Source of the DNA: Hymenochaete sp. R1 | Lineage: Eukaryota; Basidiomycota; Agaricomycetes; Hymenochaetales; Hymenochaetaceae | NCBI GenBank assembly: GCA_019400425.1 | Contig: JAFREE010000010.1 | Span: 186,001-250,000 of the forward strand | Direction of reading: 5' to 3' | Length of the DNA: 64,000 nt | Shown here: positions 22,987-33,580 of the stretch, piece after piece | Numbering within the stretch: the stretch's first letter is position 1 | Layout: each line of letters opens with the position of its first letter | Notes under the pieces: generated by a model | Told to the model about the DNA's origin: nothing | Seen by the model: the letters and a program-made list of their open reading frames with translations, nothing else | The model's database searches: none | Position numbers and translations under genes: made by a program

Positions 22987-24963
22987 GTCTGTTGCACATA
23001 AGTGGAAGCAAAGATGGCGTACACAAAAAGGAACATACCTGACGACAGCAAGGACGGTTAGACTCGCAATAGTATTCAGGAGAGAGAACGTGTCCCGGGA
23101 GTTTGTGAAGGGGTTTAGTTGTCGTTGAGATCGAGAGCAAAGGTGCGCTTTAAATATATCGTCGTCTGGGCGTTAAGGTTATCGAAATCCAGCTTGCATC
23201 GTCGCGACAATAAGTCGCAGGACCCGCCGCCCACGGAATTGAGCTGCTGCTTTCCTAGTATGCATCACGTATGTAAAGTCACGACAAAAGTAATTGTCAG
23301 GGTTCAGAGCGTTGTAAAATGACTTGCCGAGCATATTGAAGTTCCGATGCTTCTCAGTCTTGAAACAGTATTAGGATCTCGGCATATTCGACCGAGCGCG
23401 CTGAAGCTGACTCTCATGACAGAAAGGTAAGTCCTCTTCACGACGGCCTCAGTACAGCTTCTCTTTTAACAGGTCGATGATTTAACATCCACGCAGTGGA
23501 GCCAGAAAGGAAAGATTCCAAGATAGGACATTAACCAAGACATAGTCTCAGTCTATCACCGCCAACTTGAGGCGTGACTCGAGGCGATATCCATATTGAG
23601 CATCCTACGAAGAAACATCTACAAGACGACCTGCGCACGATCAACGAAGCCCAGTGCATTGCCCACTAGGCAGTTTAGCAAGATGCCGACCGGGCCAACA
23701 AATGTAAACGCCGCTGGGATGAGCGTCAAGAGGCCACTTACATCCAAGCGCCCGCAGTCTTTTCTCTTTTCTTTACGGTAGCTGTCGACCTTCTGCGGCT
23801 GGATATGCTGTAGAAAAACTAATGCGACTCCCTGAATAAGACCCAAAGCAACATCCAACTCGAACGATGACCCGGAGACTGAGATAAAAATGCCCGGATG
23901 GAGCGCCGCCTTGAAACACGCAAAAATGAGTTCCTTGATCGAGTGAATCTTTTGCTTCCAGGGTTCAGGAAGGATCCTAGTGACAATTGAACAAACCAAC
24001 TGCAGACAAAGACTGCATTGCAATTATTTATACGAAATATAATGCTCTTTCTTCAGCGAAATATACGTCGGTTCCGAGAGCCACAAACCTACAGGGTTTG
24101 TCATGACTTATTACTTGTCTATAACTTTAGTTGCGACGTACCTTGGTTGCCCATTCCAGATTTTCGCATTTGTCAGCTCTGTAGGTAAGTGACCAAGCGC
24201 CGGGAGATTCTATTAGATCCTTGAGATAGACGCTCGATTGCAACTCTAATTCAAGGGAGCCTCTAAAACCGTAATTGTCCGAATGCAAGCGCTAGACAAA
24301 ACTGCTGATAGTGTCGACAAAGATGCTTTGGGTTTCTTCTTTCGGATTCAACGGGGTTCCTTCCAGCTGACTCCCGGTTGTAGTTGGGCGCTGAACCCTG
24401 GGAAGAGACAGAGGCCTAGCGTATGGATTACTTTTCACGCCAGAAAGCGATCAGATATGGGCCACTTTGGAGATTGCAAAGCAACAAAATAGAGTTGTTT
24501 TCCGAGACGCAAGACAAGAGTTCGACAGCATTCCGATATCTATCGCAAGGATTTGCGTGCGTTTCTGAGCCCGAAACGTGATGGAATTAACAAGAATTCG
24601 GCGGTTGCGCTTCGAAAGAGAAGCTAAGAGAAAAAAAAAGTGACAAGAGATGTCACATGGTCACGTTTTCTCACGACGTTCGTTCTCGTCGTCGCCATCA
24701 TCATCACTGCGACGACCACCTCTCCCTTCTTCCGTCTAAGTACAGCAAAGTCCTGCGTTTGTGTCCACTGGCCTGTGTGCCTTTCACAGTCAAGTCGCAA
24801 TCTTTTCTTTCCGGTTTGACACCTATCTGGTATCGCAGTGTCAAAGGGGTTTGACCTTTGTGCATCCAGTGCGTTCTTGCATTTTGTGCTAGTCCTCACG
24901 TTTTCACTGACCAATGTCTTTAGTCTTACAAACCGTTTTTGTGCCAACAACTGATTCATAGAA
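22987..24963. other. Gene-poor stretch upstream of G-beta
   Basis: 2 kb without a supported gene. A hydrophobic minus-strand frame at 23619-24023 and a plus-strand frame at 24283-24492 have no recognisable family. The last 300 bp should hold the G-beta promoter. No paired repeats found. Confidence 0.4.
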
Positions 24964-26233
24964 ATGTCGCAACAGCAAGACATTCAGGAAAGGATTGTGG
25001 CTGCACGCCGGGAGGCAGAAAGTCTAAAGGAGAAGATCAGAACGAAAAAGGAGTCTTCAGCAGACACGAGCCGTACGTTTTTCGTGCATATCTTTTGTCA
25101 AGATATTCAGGCTGATCATTATTTGTGCTCAGTCCGCGCCATGGCCGCAGAGGTTGAAGCGCTTCCACGTATCGTTATGCGTCCTCGACGCGCACTCAAG
25201 GGCCATTTGGCCAAGATCTACGCTATGCACTGGGCGGCCGACCGTCGTCACCTCGTTTCTGCATCGCAAGACGGAAAACTCATTGTTTGGGATGCCTACA
25301 CTACCAATAAAGTTCACGCCATCCCTTTGCGATCGAGTTGGGTCATGACCTGCGCGTATTCGCCGTCCGGCAATTTTGTCGCTTGTGGAGGTCTTGATAA
25401 TATTTGCTCAATTTATAATCTTCAATCAAAAGATGCGGGTGCTGTCAAGGGCGCGAGGGAACTCAGTGCTCACTCTGGATATCTCAGCTGCTGTCGATTT
25501 ATTAGCGATAGGCAAATCGTAACCAGCTCTGGTGACATGACTTGCATGCTCTGGGACATTGAAGCCGGGGTCCGTGTTCTGGAGTTTAGTGATCACACCG
25601 GGGACGTCATGAGGTGAGGCTTCATCAAGCTACGTGTATATACTTTACTGACAACATATATTAGCTTGTCGCTTGGTCCAAGTCAAAATGTTTTCGTGTC
25701 AGGCGCGTGTGACGCAACGGCCAAATTATGGGATATTCGGAGTGGGAAAGCTACTCAGACGTTCTCCGGTCATGAATCTGATATCAATGCCGTCACGTAT
25801 GGCCACCCCCTCCTTTACTGTAATCTTGATCGCTAATTGAATGCATTTTTAGGTTCTTCCCCAACGGGGACGCGTTTGCAACTGGTTCAGATGATGCCTC
25901 TTGTCGCCTCTTTGACATTCGAGCCGATCGTGAGTTGAATGCTTTCACGCACGATAACATTCTTTGCGGCATTACTTCTGTCGCGTTCTCCATCTCTGGT
26001 CGTATCCTCTTTGGAGGGTATGATGACTGGACTTGCAACGTATGGGATACTCTCAAGGGCGAGCGTGTGGGTGTTTTGACCGGCCACGAAAACCGCGTCA
26101 GTTGCTTGGGTGTTAGCAGCGATGGCATGGCACTTTGCACAGGTAGTTGGGACAGCACCTTACGGGTGAGTTTTACCGGGCTTCTTGTTTCTGCGATCGA
26201 CACTTACATTTACGTCGAAAGGTTTGGGCGTGA
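24964..26233 (+). CDS. gpb1: Heterotrimeric G-protein beta subunit
   Basis: Partner of G-gamma and G-alpha in pheromone and nutrient signalling at the plasma membrane. The ATG at 24964 begins the N-terminal coiled-coil helix ([20 protein letters not shown]) that packs with G-gamma. After an early intron (about 25071-25133) come seven WD40 blades: [10 protein letters not shown]...LIVWD, then [40 protein letters not shown] (ending CMLWDIE), [35 protein letters not shown] and [11 protein letters not shown]. The final five codons are reached over a 56-nt intron ending at 26221; the stop is at 26231-26233, so the protein closes with the expected blade-7 strand. Length and motifs are those of canonical fungal G-beta. 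Confidence 0.95.
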
Positions 26234-26792
26234 TTGCTGTTTATTCCCTATCTTGGACATGCATCGCATACTTGTTTCTTATTCCTTCTTACCTATATCC
26301 ATATTCATTCTAGCACGTTCCTTGCTCGAGTTTCTTATTTCGTTGTTTCATGGTATTGGTATCTATGTTTCTCTCGATCGCCCGTTTTGCTATCCTCCGG
26401 TTCTTTCTTTCTTTTCCTTCCCTTTCTTCCGTCCATCCCTATCCATGCAAAGTACATATTAAAAGAATTTTTTCTTCTCAGAGAATAGGATTATAATACC
26501 ATAACTATGTCTGGACGTTGAAAGTCGGAAGCTCTCGGTGGCCGCGATATTAATGATTGATTTAGAAATGCGTGTGGTTGCCAACCATAAGCGTGAGCCG
26601 GTTTAAGGTCAATCGAAACCGTGACAGGAATATTAATGTGTTATGTACACCACACGACTACCATCGTCTCAACGTCTTCCGAGACGCGCTCGTTCCATTC
26701 GCGTTTTAGAAACACCTACTAACTAGTACTGACAACCTCAGATTTCTTTCTAATCAACACCGACTCGGAAGGTTCATAAAGCTGCAATACTA
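26234..26792. other. Intergenic, G-beta 3' region and golgin promoter
   Basis: 559 bp. The part 26234-26460 is strikingly pyrimidine-rich on the plus strand, probably 3' UTR. The rest should be the promoter of the coiled-coil gene. No gene or RNA seen. Confidence 0.4.
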
Positions 26793-29371
26793 ATGGCTGA
26801 AGAGGAACGTGCGGCGAAGGCCGCAAGGGCAAAGGCTATGGTAAGAAGGTTTGCTCAGAAACGAAATAAACAGCTCAATATATCACGTATTACGAACACG
26901 TAGCTTAAAAAACGACAACAGCAAAAGAAGGCGGGGACAGCTAGTGCAATCACTGAGACCCTCTCACCTACGATTTCTCGTACATCATCACCTGTACCGC
27001 AAACACAAGACAGTGGACATGAACAAACGAGTAACTCAGCCAGTCCCCAGCTAAAGGCGACTTTGTACGTCCATTGTGCTTTGAATTAATTGAAGCTTTG
27101 GCCAAAACATTCAATAGTCCACAGGATGATCCACCTGCAACTGATATTCTACCCCGGACATCGCCTGTTAGGCACGTACTTACGACAGACTTTAGCGTCG
27201 AAGCTGACCTGCGAAACGAATACCGCGAGAAGTCCGAGGTTGTCGAGAGAGTAATCAAAGAGAAAGAACAGACGATCTCGCTCCTCGTATCGGAAAAGTC
27301 AACCCTCATCGAGTCTCTCGGTCGCTTGGAAGGCATTGAATCTGGTCCGTCTCTCCAGCCTTTCCGTCTTGCCTTTAAAGCTCATGCAACACACTGTAGA
27401 GTTCCAAGCCAACTCGGATGAGCTTGAACGAGTGACTCAAGAATTGATAGACTTAAAGAAGCATGTGTCACAACTCGAAAGCGACTCTAAGACGTCTTCT
27501 TCACGCGTAGAAGAGTATGAGACGCAGAACTCATCCCTGTTGAACAACGTTCGGGAAAAGGTTTGGAAAGGTTTGGTAACTTTGCGACCATGTAACTAAC
27601 CTCATATAATGCAGGAAAGGGCGCTGGTGTCTTCTCAGTCAAAGGCGGAAGGCCTGCGAACAAGATTACAAACTAGTGAACAAAGGGTTCGAGAGCTTGA
27701 GGAACAAATTCAAAATGACGACCGCGTTGAGGTTTTAGAAGGAAAGTTACAACATACCCAGGATCGAGCAGAGGAGGTCGCCTTTCAGTTTTCGAAATTA
27801 AAACAGGTCAAGTGCACTTTTTTCAATATCATATTGTAGTCTGTTTTTAACGAATAGCACTTCTCTAGACCCACCAAAAATTAAATGAAGATCATGCAGG
27901 GGTGCAGAAGGAGCTTCAAGCGCACATAACCGGTGAAGATCAGCTCAGAGGTCAAGTTGGTGCCTTGAAACATGAGTTGCAATCCTCAATGGGCAAAATC
28001 AATGAACTGTCCTCTCATCTTGAGGAGCTTCGTTCGAGAGATTACGCATCACAGAAAGAGATCGAAACGTACCAAGTCCGTATATCGGACTTCGATTCCG
28101 CTCTTTCAACGCTCAAGGCCGAACTCGTCTCGATCAATCATCAGCACGATTTAACATTGGCTGACTTTAAGTCAGCAACGCACAGAGCGGAGGATGCCGA
28201 AGCTATCCAGAGAAACTTGCAGGAGGAAGCCGCTGGGCTGATGCGGTCTTTGGACGAGATGCGGCCGAAAATCGTGGAATTGACAGGTGCGAAGCTCGAC
28301 CTCACGGAAAAGGTGGATAATCTTTCCGATCTGCTCAGCCAAAGAGACAACACTTTGTTGGAAATGGAATCGCGAGCGGAGGCTGCGAAGAGTTTCGCCG
28401 AAGCAAGCCTACGAGACTATGAGCAACTGGAAAGGCGAACAAAAACCAACAATCAGGCTTCAGACGCAGTCTTGTCTGATTTGCAACGGGCATACGACGA
28501 GTTGAAGTTTCAGCTTGATGACGCTCTCGCTAATGCAAAGGAAATCGACTTGGATCGAGGCAAGCAACGTCAAATTGCCGCCAGGCTTCAGCAGGAAGTC
28601 CAAACACTTTCCTCATCAGGCAGCGGTCGGGAGGAAGATTTGTTCCGATTACAGGCTGAATTGGATGAGCGAATGGCTGCCGGAAATGAGCAAGAGGCGC
28701 TACTTTCCGAGCTTCAGCAGGAAGTGGAGGTGCTGCGGTCTGAGGTGGCTACGAAGGACGGAGAAATTGAACTTCTGCAACGGGAAGCTCCGGAAGCAGA
28801 CACGACATCTTCGAGCCTGGACAATGAGGTGCAAAGTGCGATGAAACACGAGCATGAGCTGGCACTTTCGAACGCCCAGTCCCGAATTCGGAGCTTAGAA
28901 ACATCAGTATTTGATGCAGAGAACCAGAATCGGACGCTTCAGAAGAAGATTGCCGAATTAGAGTCCGAGTTGTCCCAGCTTCGCACCAATGCGATCTCAC
29001 ACACCCCTCCTTTCCCTCCCAGAGGAGCATCTGGACGCCATTCGGATGAACACGGACGACGCTCTTTCACGTCGCAGCGGTCAAATGATTTCGCACATCT
29101 CCCCCCTTCAGCCCTTATTGACCGGAACCTGCCTGCTGCGACGCGGCATCAGCGGCATTTGAGCCTCGCAATGCTCCAGGCGCGTATGTACAGTGAAGCC
29201 GAATCTGTTGTGATGTCAAAGATGCAGCAAGCTGCAGATAAACAGCAGGTTAATGCAACCTCAATTGCGACGACGGTCGACAGTGCGGCCTTGCACTGGC
29301 CCCAGTTCTTGGACGAATCGCATGTCTTTTGGTGCTCGACGTGCAAGTCACCCGATCTGATAGTACTTTAA
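26793..29371 (+). CDS. Golgin-like coiled-coil protein (GM130 / Bug1 / golgin-45 type candidate)
   Basis: The ATG at 26793 gives a short basic N-terminal helix (AEEERAAKAARAKAM, spliced to LKKRQQQKKAG), similar to the N-terminus of GM130-type golgins. A Ser/Pro/Thr-rich stretch follows, then about 600 residues of heptad coiled coil (27.2-29.0 kb) with no motor or kinase domain, and a PPFPPRGASGRHSDEHGR linker. The last part is a conserved-looking block (RHLSLAMLQARMYSEAESVV) and the final residues HVFWCSTCKSPDLIVL, a CxxC followed by a hydrophobic C-terminus; the stop is at 29369-29371. Such a tail recalls the GRASP-binding end of golgin-45. A Golgi-tether role is inferred from architecture; a generic coiled-coil protein remains possible. 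About five introns. Confidence 0.55.
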
Positions 29372-29589
29372 ACCGGAACATTACCAATGTTTTTCCCTAT
29401 AATAACACCTTTTAGAATTGGTCTACCTCTTTTTTCAAGACAACGGACTACTGCGAGTCTTATTAACTGAAGTATATACATGTATGGCATGTAATTATTC
29501 TGTCCATTCTTCACCTTCCATTCCCCAATAAAATAAGCTATTCGATAAGGATGAATTCGTTACCCCCGCAGTCGATTTTCGTCATAAAT

Positions 29590-32500
29590 TCATGATATTT
29601 CATTTCTGCGAGCCCTCAATCGTGACAACTGCACCAGTAAGTCCTTGATGAACGAAAAGGGGTAAGTTTAAGAAGGGGACAAAAAATAGCCTGAAACATA
29701 CCTCTGCTTCGGCGGCGTTCAGTGTACCTTTACCCTCATCCTCGCGCACACTTATCTCAATACTATCTAAAACTTCGCCGAACAGATCCCTATATCCGAC
29801 ACCAAAGAACTGGCTCAGCTTGGCAGCTCGCCGTCTGCGCAATTCGAATTGATTCGTCTCACGCTGCGCGTCCCCGAGCGCATACTGCGAGTTCAATGAC
29901 GTGTAAGAAGTACGAAGAGGCAAAGACCTCCGGCGTTCGGAACGAACGGAGGCGCCTGACAAGCTCTCGTGCTTATCCACAGGGTCCGTAGGCGACTCTT
30001 CTGTCATGTAAAGGTGGAGTGCCGCTAATGACCTTTTGTCATCCTGTAACATTGTCAGTCAGAAAGAGTCAATGGCAGGAAAGACGAAGAGCCCGCCCTT
30101 ACATTGTCCACGATGCTTCTCAGGGAAACAAGAGAGTTTCGATAATGCATGTATACTTCAGAAAGTCCTTCAAGCGCTGTTGGACCAGCGTCGGAATCGA
30201 AAGAATCGACCAATAGTCTTCGTTCTGACTCGGAAGTACTGGGTCGATTGCTTCCTCTCGATTTGTCCTTGCGATGCATTGACTTGTTCAATACCCCACT
30301 AAGTGGCGAGGTAGGTGCTGACTTGGCCGTAGGGGGCTGCACGGCGGAGCTTGACACCGACCGAATGGGTTTGAAGAGATTTTGAGGAGGTTGTTCACCA
30401 AATAGCTACCGGTCAAAAGCGTAAGAATACCCGTGTACTTCGAAGGATTTGTAACTCTCTTACTCTTTCCATTTTGTATGCCCTCTTCACAACAAGGGCT
30501 TTCTCCCTCTCGCTGAGGTCTTCTTTCATGCGCTCACTATCAGGTAGACGCTCGAGCGGGTCAGACGTCGCAATACTATTCCGTCTCCTACGGACCCAGC
30601 GGATAGGTGGGAAGGGTCCCTCTCCGTCAGACAATACCGAAGCTCCATCCTGGTCCAGTGCAAGGGGTGGAAGTGGAGCGACAGCAACTGGTTTTACGAC
30701 GAGCTCCGTGGGCACGCGGCTACCAAGGTAGCGATGTAGCTTTGCGACTTTCTCTCTTTTGCGACGCCTCTCTTCTTCAGCGGCTTCCTCGGGAGTCATG
30801 TTCTCCATAAGTGATAACAAAGAAACTTTCCGCACAAGACCTATGCGCGTTGTAAGTAAAGCCGATCAGGCTGGAGTAGCATTGCTCACCTCGAGCGTCT
30901 GGCTCAGACATTTCAATAAAAGATTCCGTCGTACTTAACGTGCTGGGGCTCCGTACAAGAGGTTTGCTGCTTTCCCTCTGGGAAAATGTCGGTGTCCTGA
31001 TGTTTTCCGGGCTATCAAACGGAGAAGGCGATCTTTCCCAGTCATCATATTCAAATCGAATAGGACTCAGTGACGGAGCACCCGATCGATCTGAAGTGAG
31101 AGTTACTATTCCTTGTTCACTGGCTCCACGACTATGGTGCTTGCGGGGAGGGATTATAGGAAGTAGTAGACTGTTTTTTGGTACAGGAGCGTTCCCAGCG
31201 TCCATGAGTCCCGTCAGCGGCGAAGGAGTTTGTCCAAAGACTTGAGCCAGTTTACGCGACTTGCGAATCAGATCTGCTCGTTCCTGAGCATTCAAATAGT
31301 TGGTTGTCGGGGGAACGGATGTACCACGAGTTCGGTCTTGATGTGAGAAACCTGACACGAGGTGATGTGGTATAAGATTAGACGATGTCCCAAGAGGGGG
31401 TGAGGGTGGTTTATAGAACAGTGAGGAGCGCACGTCAGGCTGGACCGAACGCGAACGACGAAAATCAGGTTTTGGCGTGGTGGGTATCGCTGGTTTCGAG
31501 GACGTCGTTTTTGTGTGGTCGGAAGTCACGGGTCGTACAAGTGGTTCCCGCAGTGAGATGCCAAAAGGACTGCGTTCGCTAGATGGATACATTCCGATAG
31601 GGCTATGTAGAGTCACGCCTGGACTAGGGTATTTCTGAGCAAAAGGATGTGACCTGGGTTCCACACCCTGCCTGGAAGACTGGTCATCGTTCATGGATGG
31701 AACGAATGACGACCTCTGATCCTCCAACTCATCGTGCATTCTATTTGCATTGAGGGAAGGCGGTTCTTCATATAGTGATTCCGGGTATACGGTACTTGAT
31801 ACGCTTATTCGAGGCTCGTGGACGGTGGATGGCGCATCACAGCTAGAGACCAGGGAATAGACGGATCCGCGAGCATTGGGAGCTTGGGAAAGAAGAGGCC
31901 GGCTTCGCCGCCGAGTGACATCTGAGAGCGACGCGTAGGATGGGGCTCTCATTCTCTGCTGATACTGTTGGTCTTCCTTGCCGTCTCCCGCTTTAAGAAC
32001 GTATTGAGACACTTGCACTGCTCCAATGAAATGACGACTTACAGGAAATGATGGATTCTTCGCTGATAGAATTGCGATCTGTAACATCTCTTGGCACACC
32101 GGGCCCAGACTGCATGCCACTAGTATTCCTAGATGCAAGAGACGCGTCCTCTACTAGGTGTATATCTGAATTTTGTTGGGAGCGAGTAGACATGAGATGG
32201 ATGATTGAGGAAGAAAGAAAGCAAAGATGTGCCTCACTGTAAGCGACTATCGCTTCGAGTCCTGGAGCCGACTCTACTGACGAAACAGATGATGAAGGTG
32301 CTGTGCTAGCTCGAGACGGTGATGGTCGACGCCCACTGAGTTCCGACGACGATTCGATGATGTGAACTTGCTGTCGAGCTTGTGGTCTCAAGCGTGGCGG
32401 AGGCGCTGGAAGACCACTTCCGATCTGGTTAATGGGGAAGTGGTGGGAGGAAGGACCTGGTGAGCTGAAACCGGGGCTTTGCTGAAGCTCTTGGGCAAGC

Positions 32501-32679
32501 AACAAAGCTTCTATAGCTTCTATATCGAGCACGGGCTGGACAGGATTGATAGTTGAGTGAGCAACAGGAACTCTGTTATGTGCTATGTCTCTCTGAACTG
32601 GCGTTTGCGGAGGGGTGTAAAACTCAACGAAGCTGGAGTCAGGAGGGTACTCGTTGCTCGGCGCGCAAGACCGTCTCAT
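29590..32679 (-). CDS. Unrecognised Ser/Pro-rich protein with three KLxxxFG-type motifs
   Basis: About 900 residues, largely disordered (Ser, Pro, Arg; many RxxS-type sites). Three short basic helices punctuate it: QERADLIRKSRKLAQVFGQT (about 31.27 kb), RRRKREKVAKLHRYLGSRVP (about 30.75 kb) and RRRRAAKLSQFFGVGYRDLF (about 29.82 kb). Each ends in K-L-x3-(F/Y)-(F/L)-G or similar, and two are followed by Pro/Thr or acidic helices. The last exon, reached over an intron of about 85 nt, adds DLLVQLSRLRARRNEIS and stops at 29590-29592. The ATG at 32679 is the first in frame, but the frame stays open upstream to about 32732 next to a CAG acceptor and encodes an AT-hook-like TRGRPKS, so a 5' exon may be missing. 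Function unknown. Confidence 0.6.
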
Positions 32680-33580
32680 TAGTGATTTGGGGCGGCCCCG
32701 CGTTCTCCCTTCAGGGACTCGATTCTCAAATCCTGTGAATCAAATGAATGAAGGACAAGCGAATGTTCTCTCCTTCGTTACACGTGAAAGCAATTGTTAC
32801 GGCACTTGCAGAAGACCCGATTGAAGGCGACAGAACGAAAGACAACAGCGAGAAACCGAACGACAGCAGATACAGGGGATGGTGCCGGCTTGAGGGTAAG
32901 ACGTCCACTGGCTTATTTTCAATGACAAACGTCCCTTTTTACTCTTGTATTTTTCGACGAAGCGTGAGGGGTAGACGGCTTTTTGAAGAGGCGGGAGCGC
33001 TCCCCCGTAAGCGTGTCGCCGTAGAGAGATCGCGCCGCCTGACCGGAAAACACTTGCCAGCCAGCAGCTTAGGCTATGAGAAAAGAAGCACGGGGTTGTT
33101 GCCTTGACGAGCTTCCGCGCGTAGCTTCTGCTCACTGCTGAAATGCGGAGAACGCTTATCAATTCATTGAACGGCGGCAATCTCAACGGCCCTCATCTGT
33201 ACATGTCTGCTGTGTAAAAGTAGCGTGGATGCGGCCAAACGTGGATCCTGAACATTCAATTCAATTTGTGCACACCCTTGTATTTGTGTATGATATACTA
33301 GCTTCTCTACGCACGCCCTCTGACCAGTCGTGTGTACCGAATTAAAAGTTTTCCAGTAGACTTTCTGATGTTCGCTGTTTGCACAAGTCCGACGGATCGT
33401 AAGATCTGGAGATATGGTTCTTAGACAAGACAAGACAACGTTAACGTAGAAAATTGGCTTTATCGGGAATTTATTGAGCCACGTGTTATAGACTCACGTG
33501 AGTAGTGACATAGCACTCGCCTACTCGCCACCTTGTAGCCCCTTTAGCCAAAACTCATTCACCGTTCTCATCCTCCGTCT
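32680..33580. promoter_or_regulatory. Divergent upstream region of the KLxxxFG protein and the SMP protein
   Basis: 901 bp between two divergent starts. It carries CACGTG sites at about 33481 and ACTCACGTGAG at about 33492, close to the SMP gene start. The left 50 bp may belong to a coding exon of the minus-strand gene. Minus-strand open frames at 32797-33186 and 33164-33433 look like chance. Confidence 0.4.

Noticed and set aside
23619..24023. Hydrophobic minus-strand frame of 134 codons
   Set aside because: No recognisable family or convincing start; kept only as a note.
32797..33186. 129-codon minus-strand frame upstream of the KLxxxFG gene
   Set aside because: Cys/Ser/Arg-rich without domain, out of frame with the downstream gene; more likely promoter sequence.
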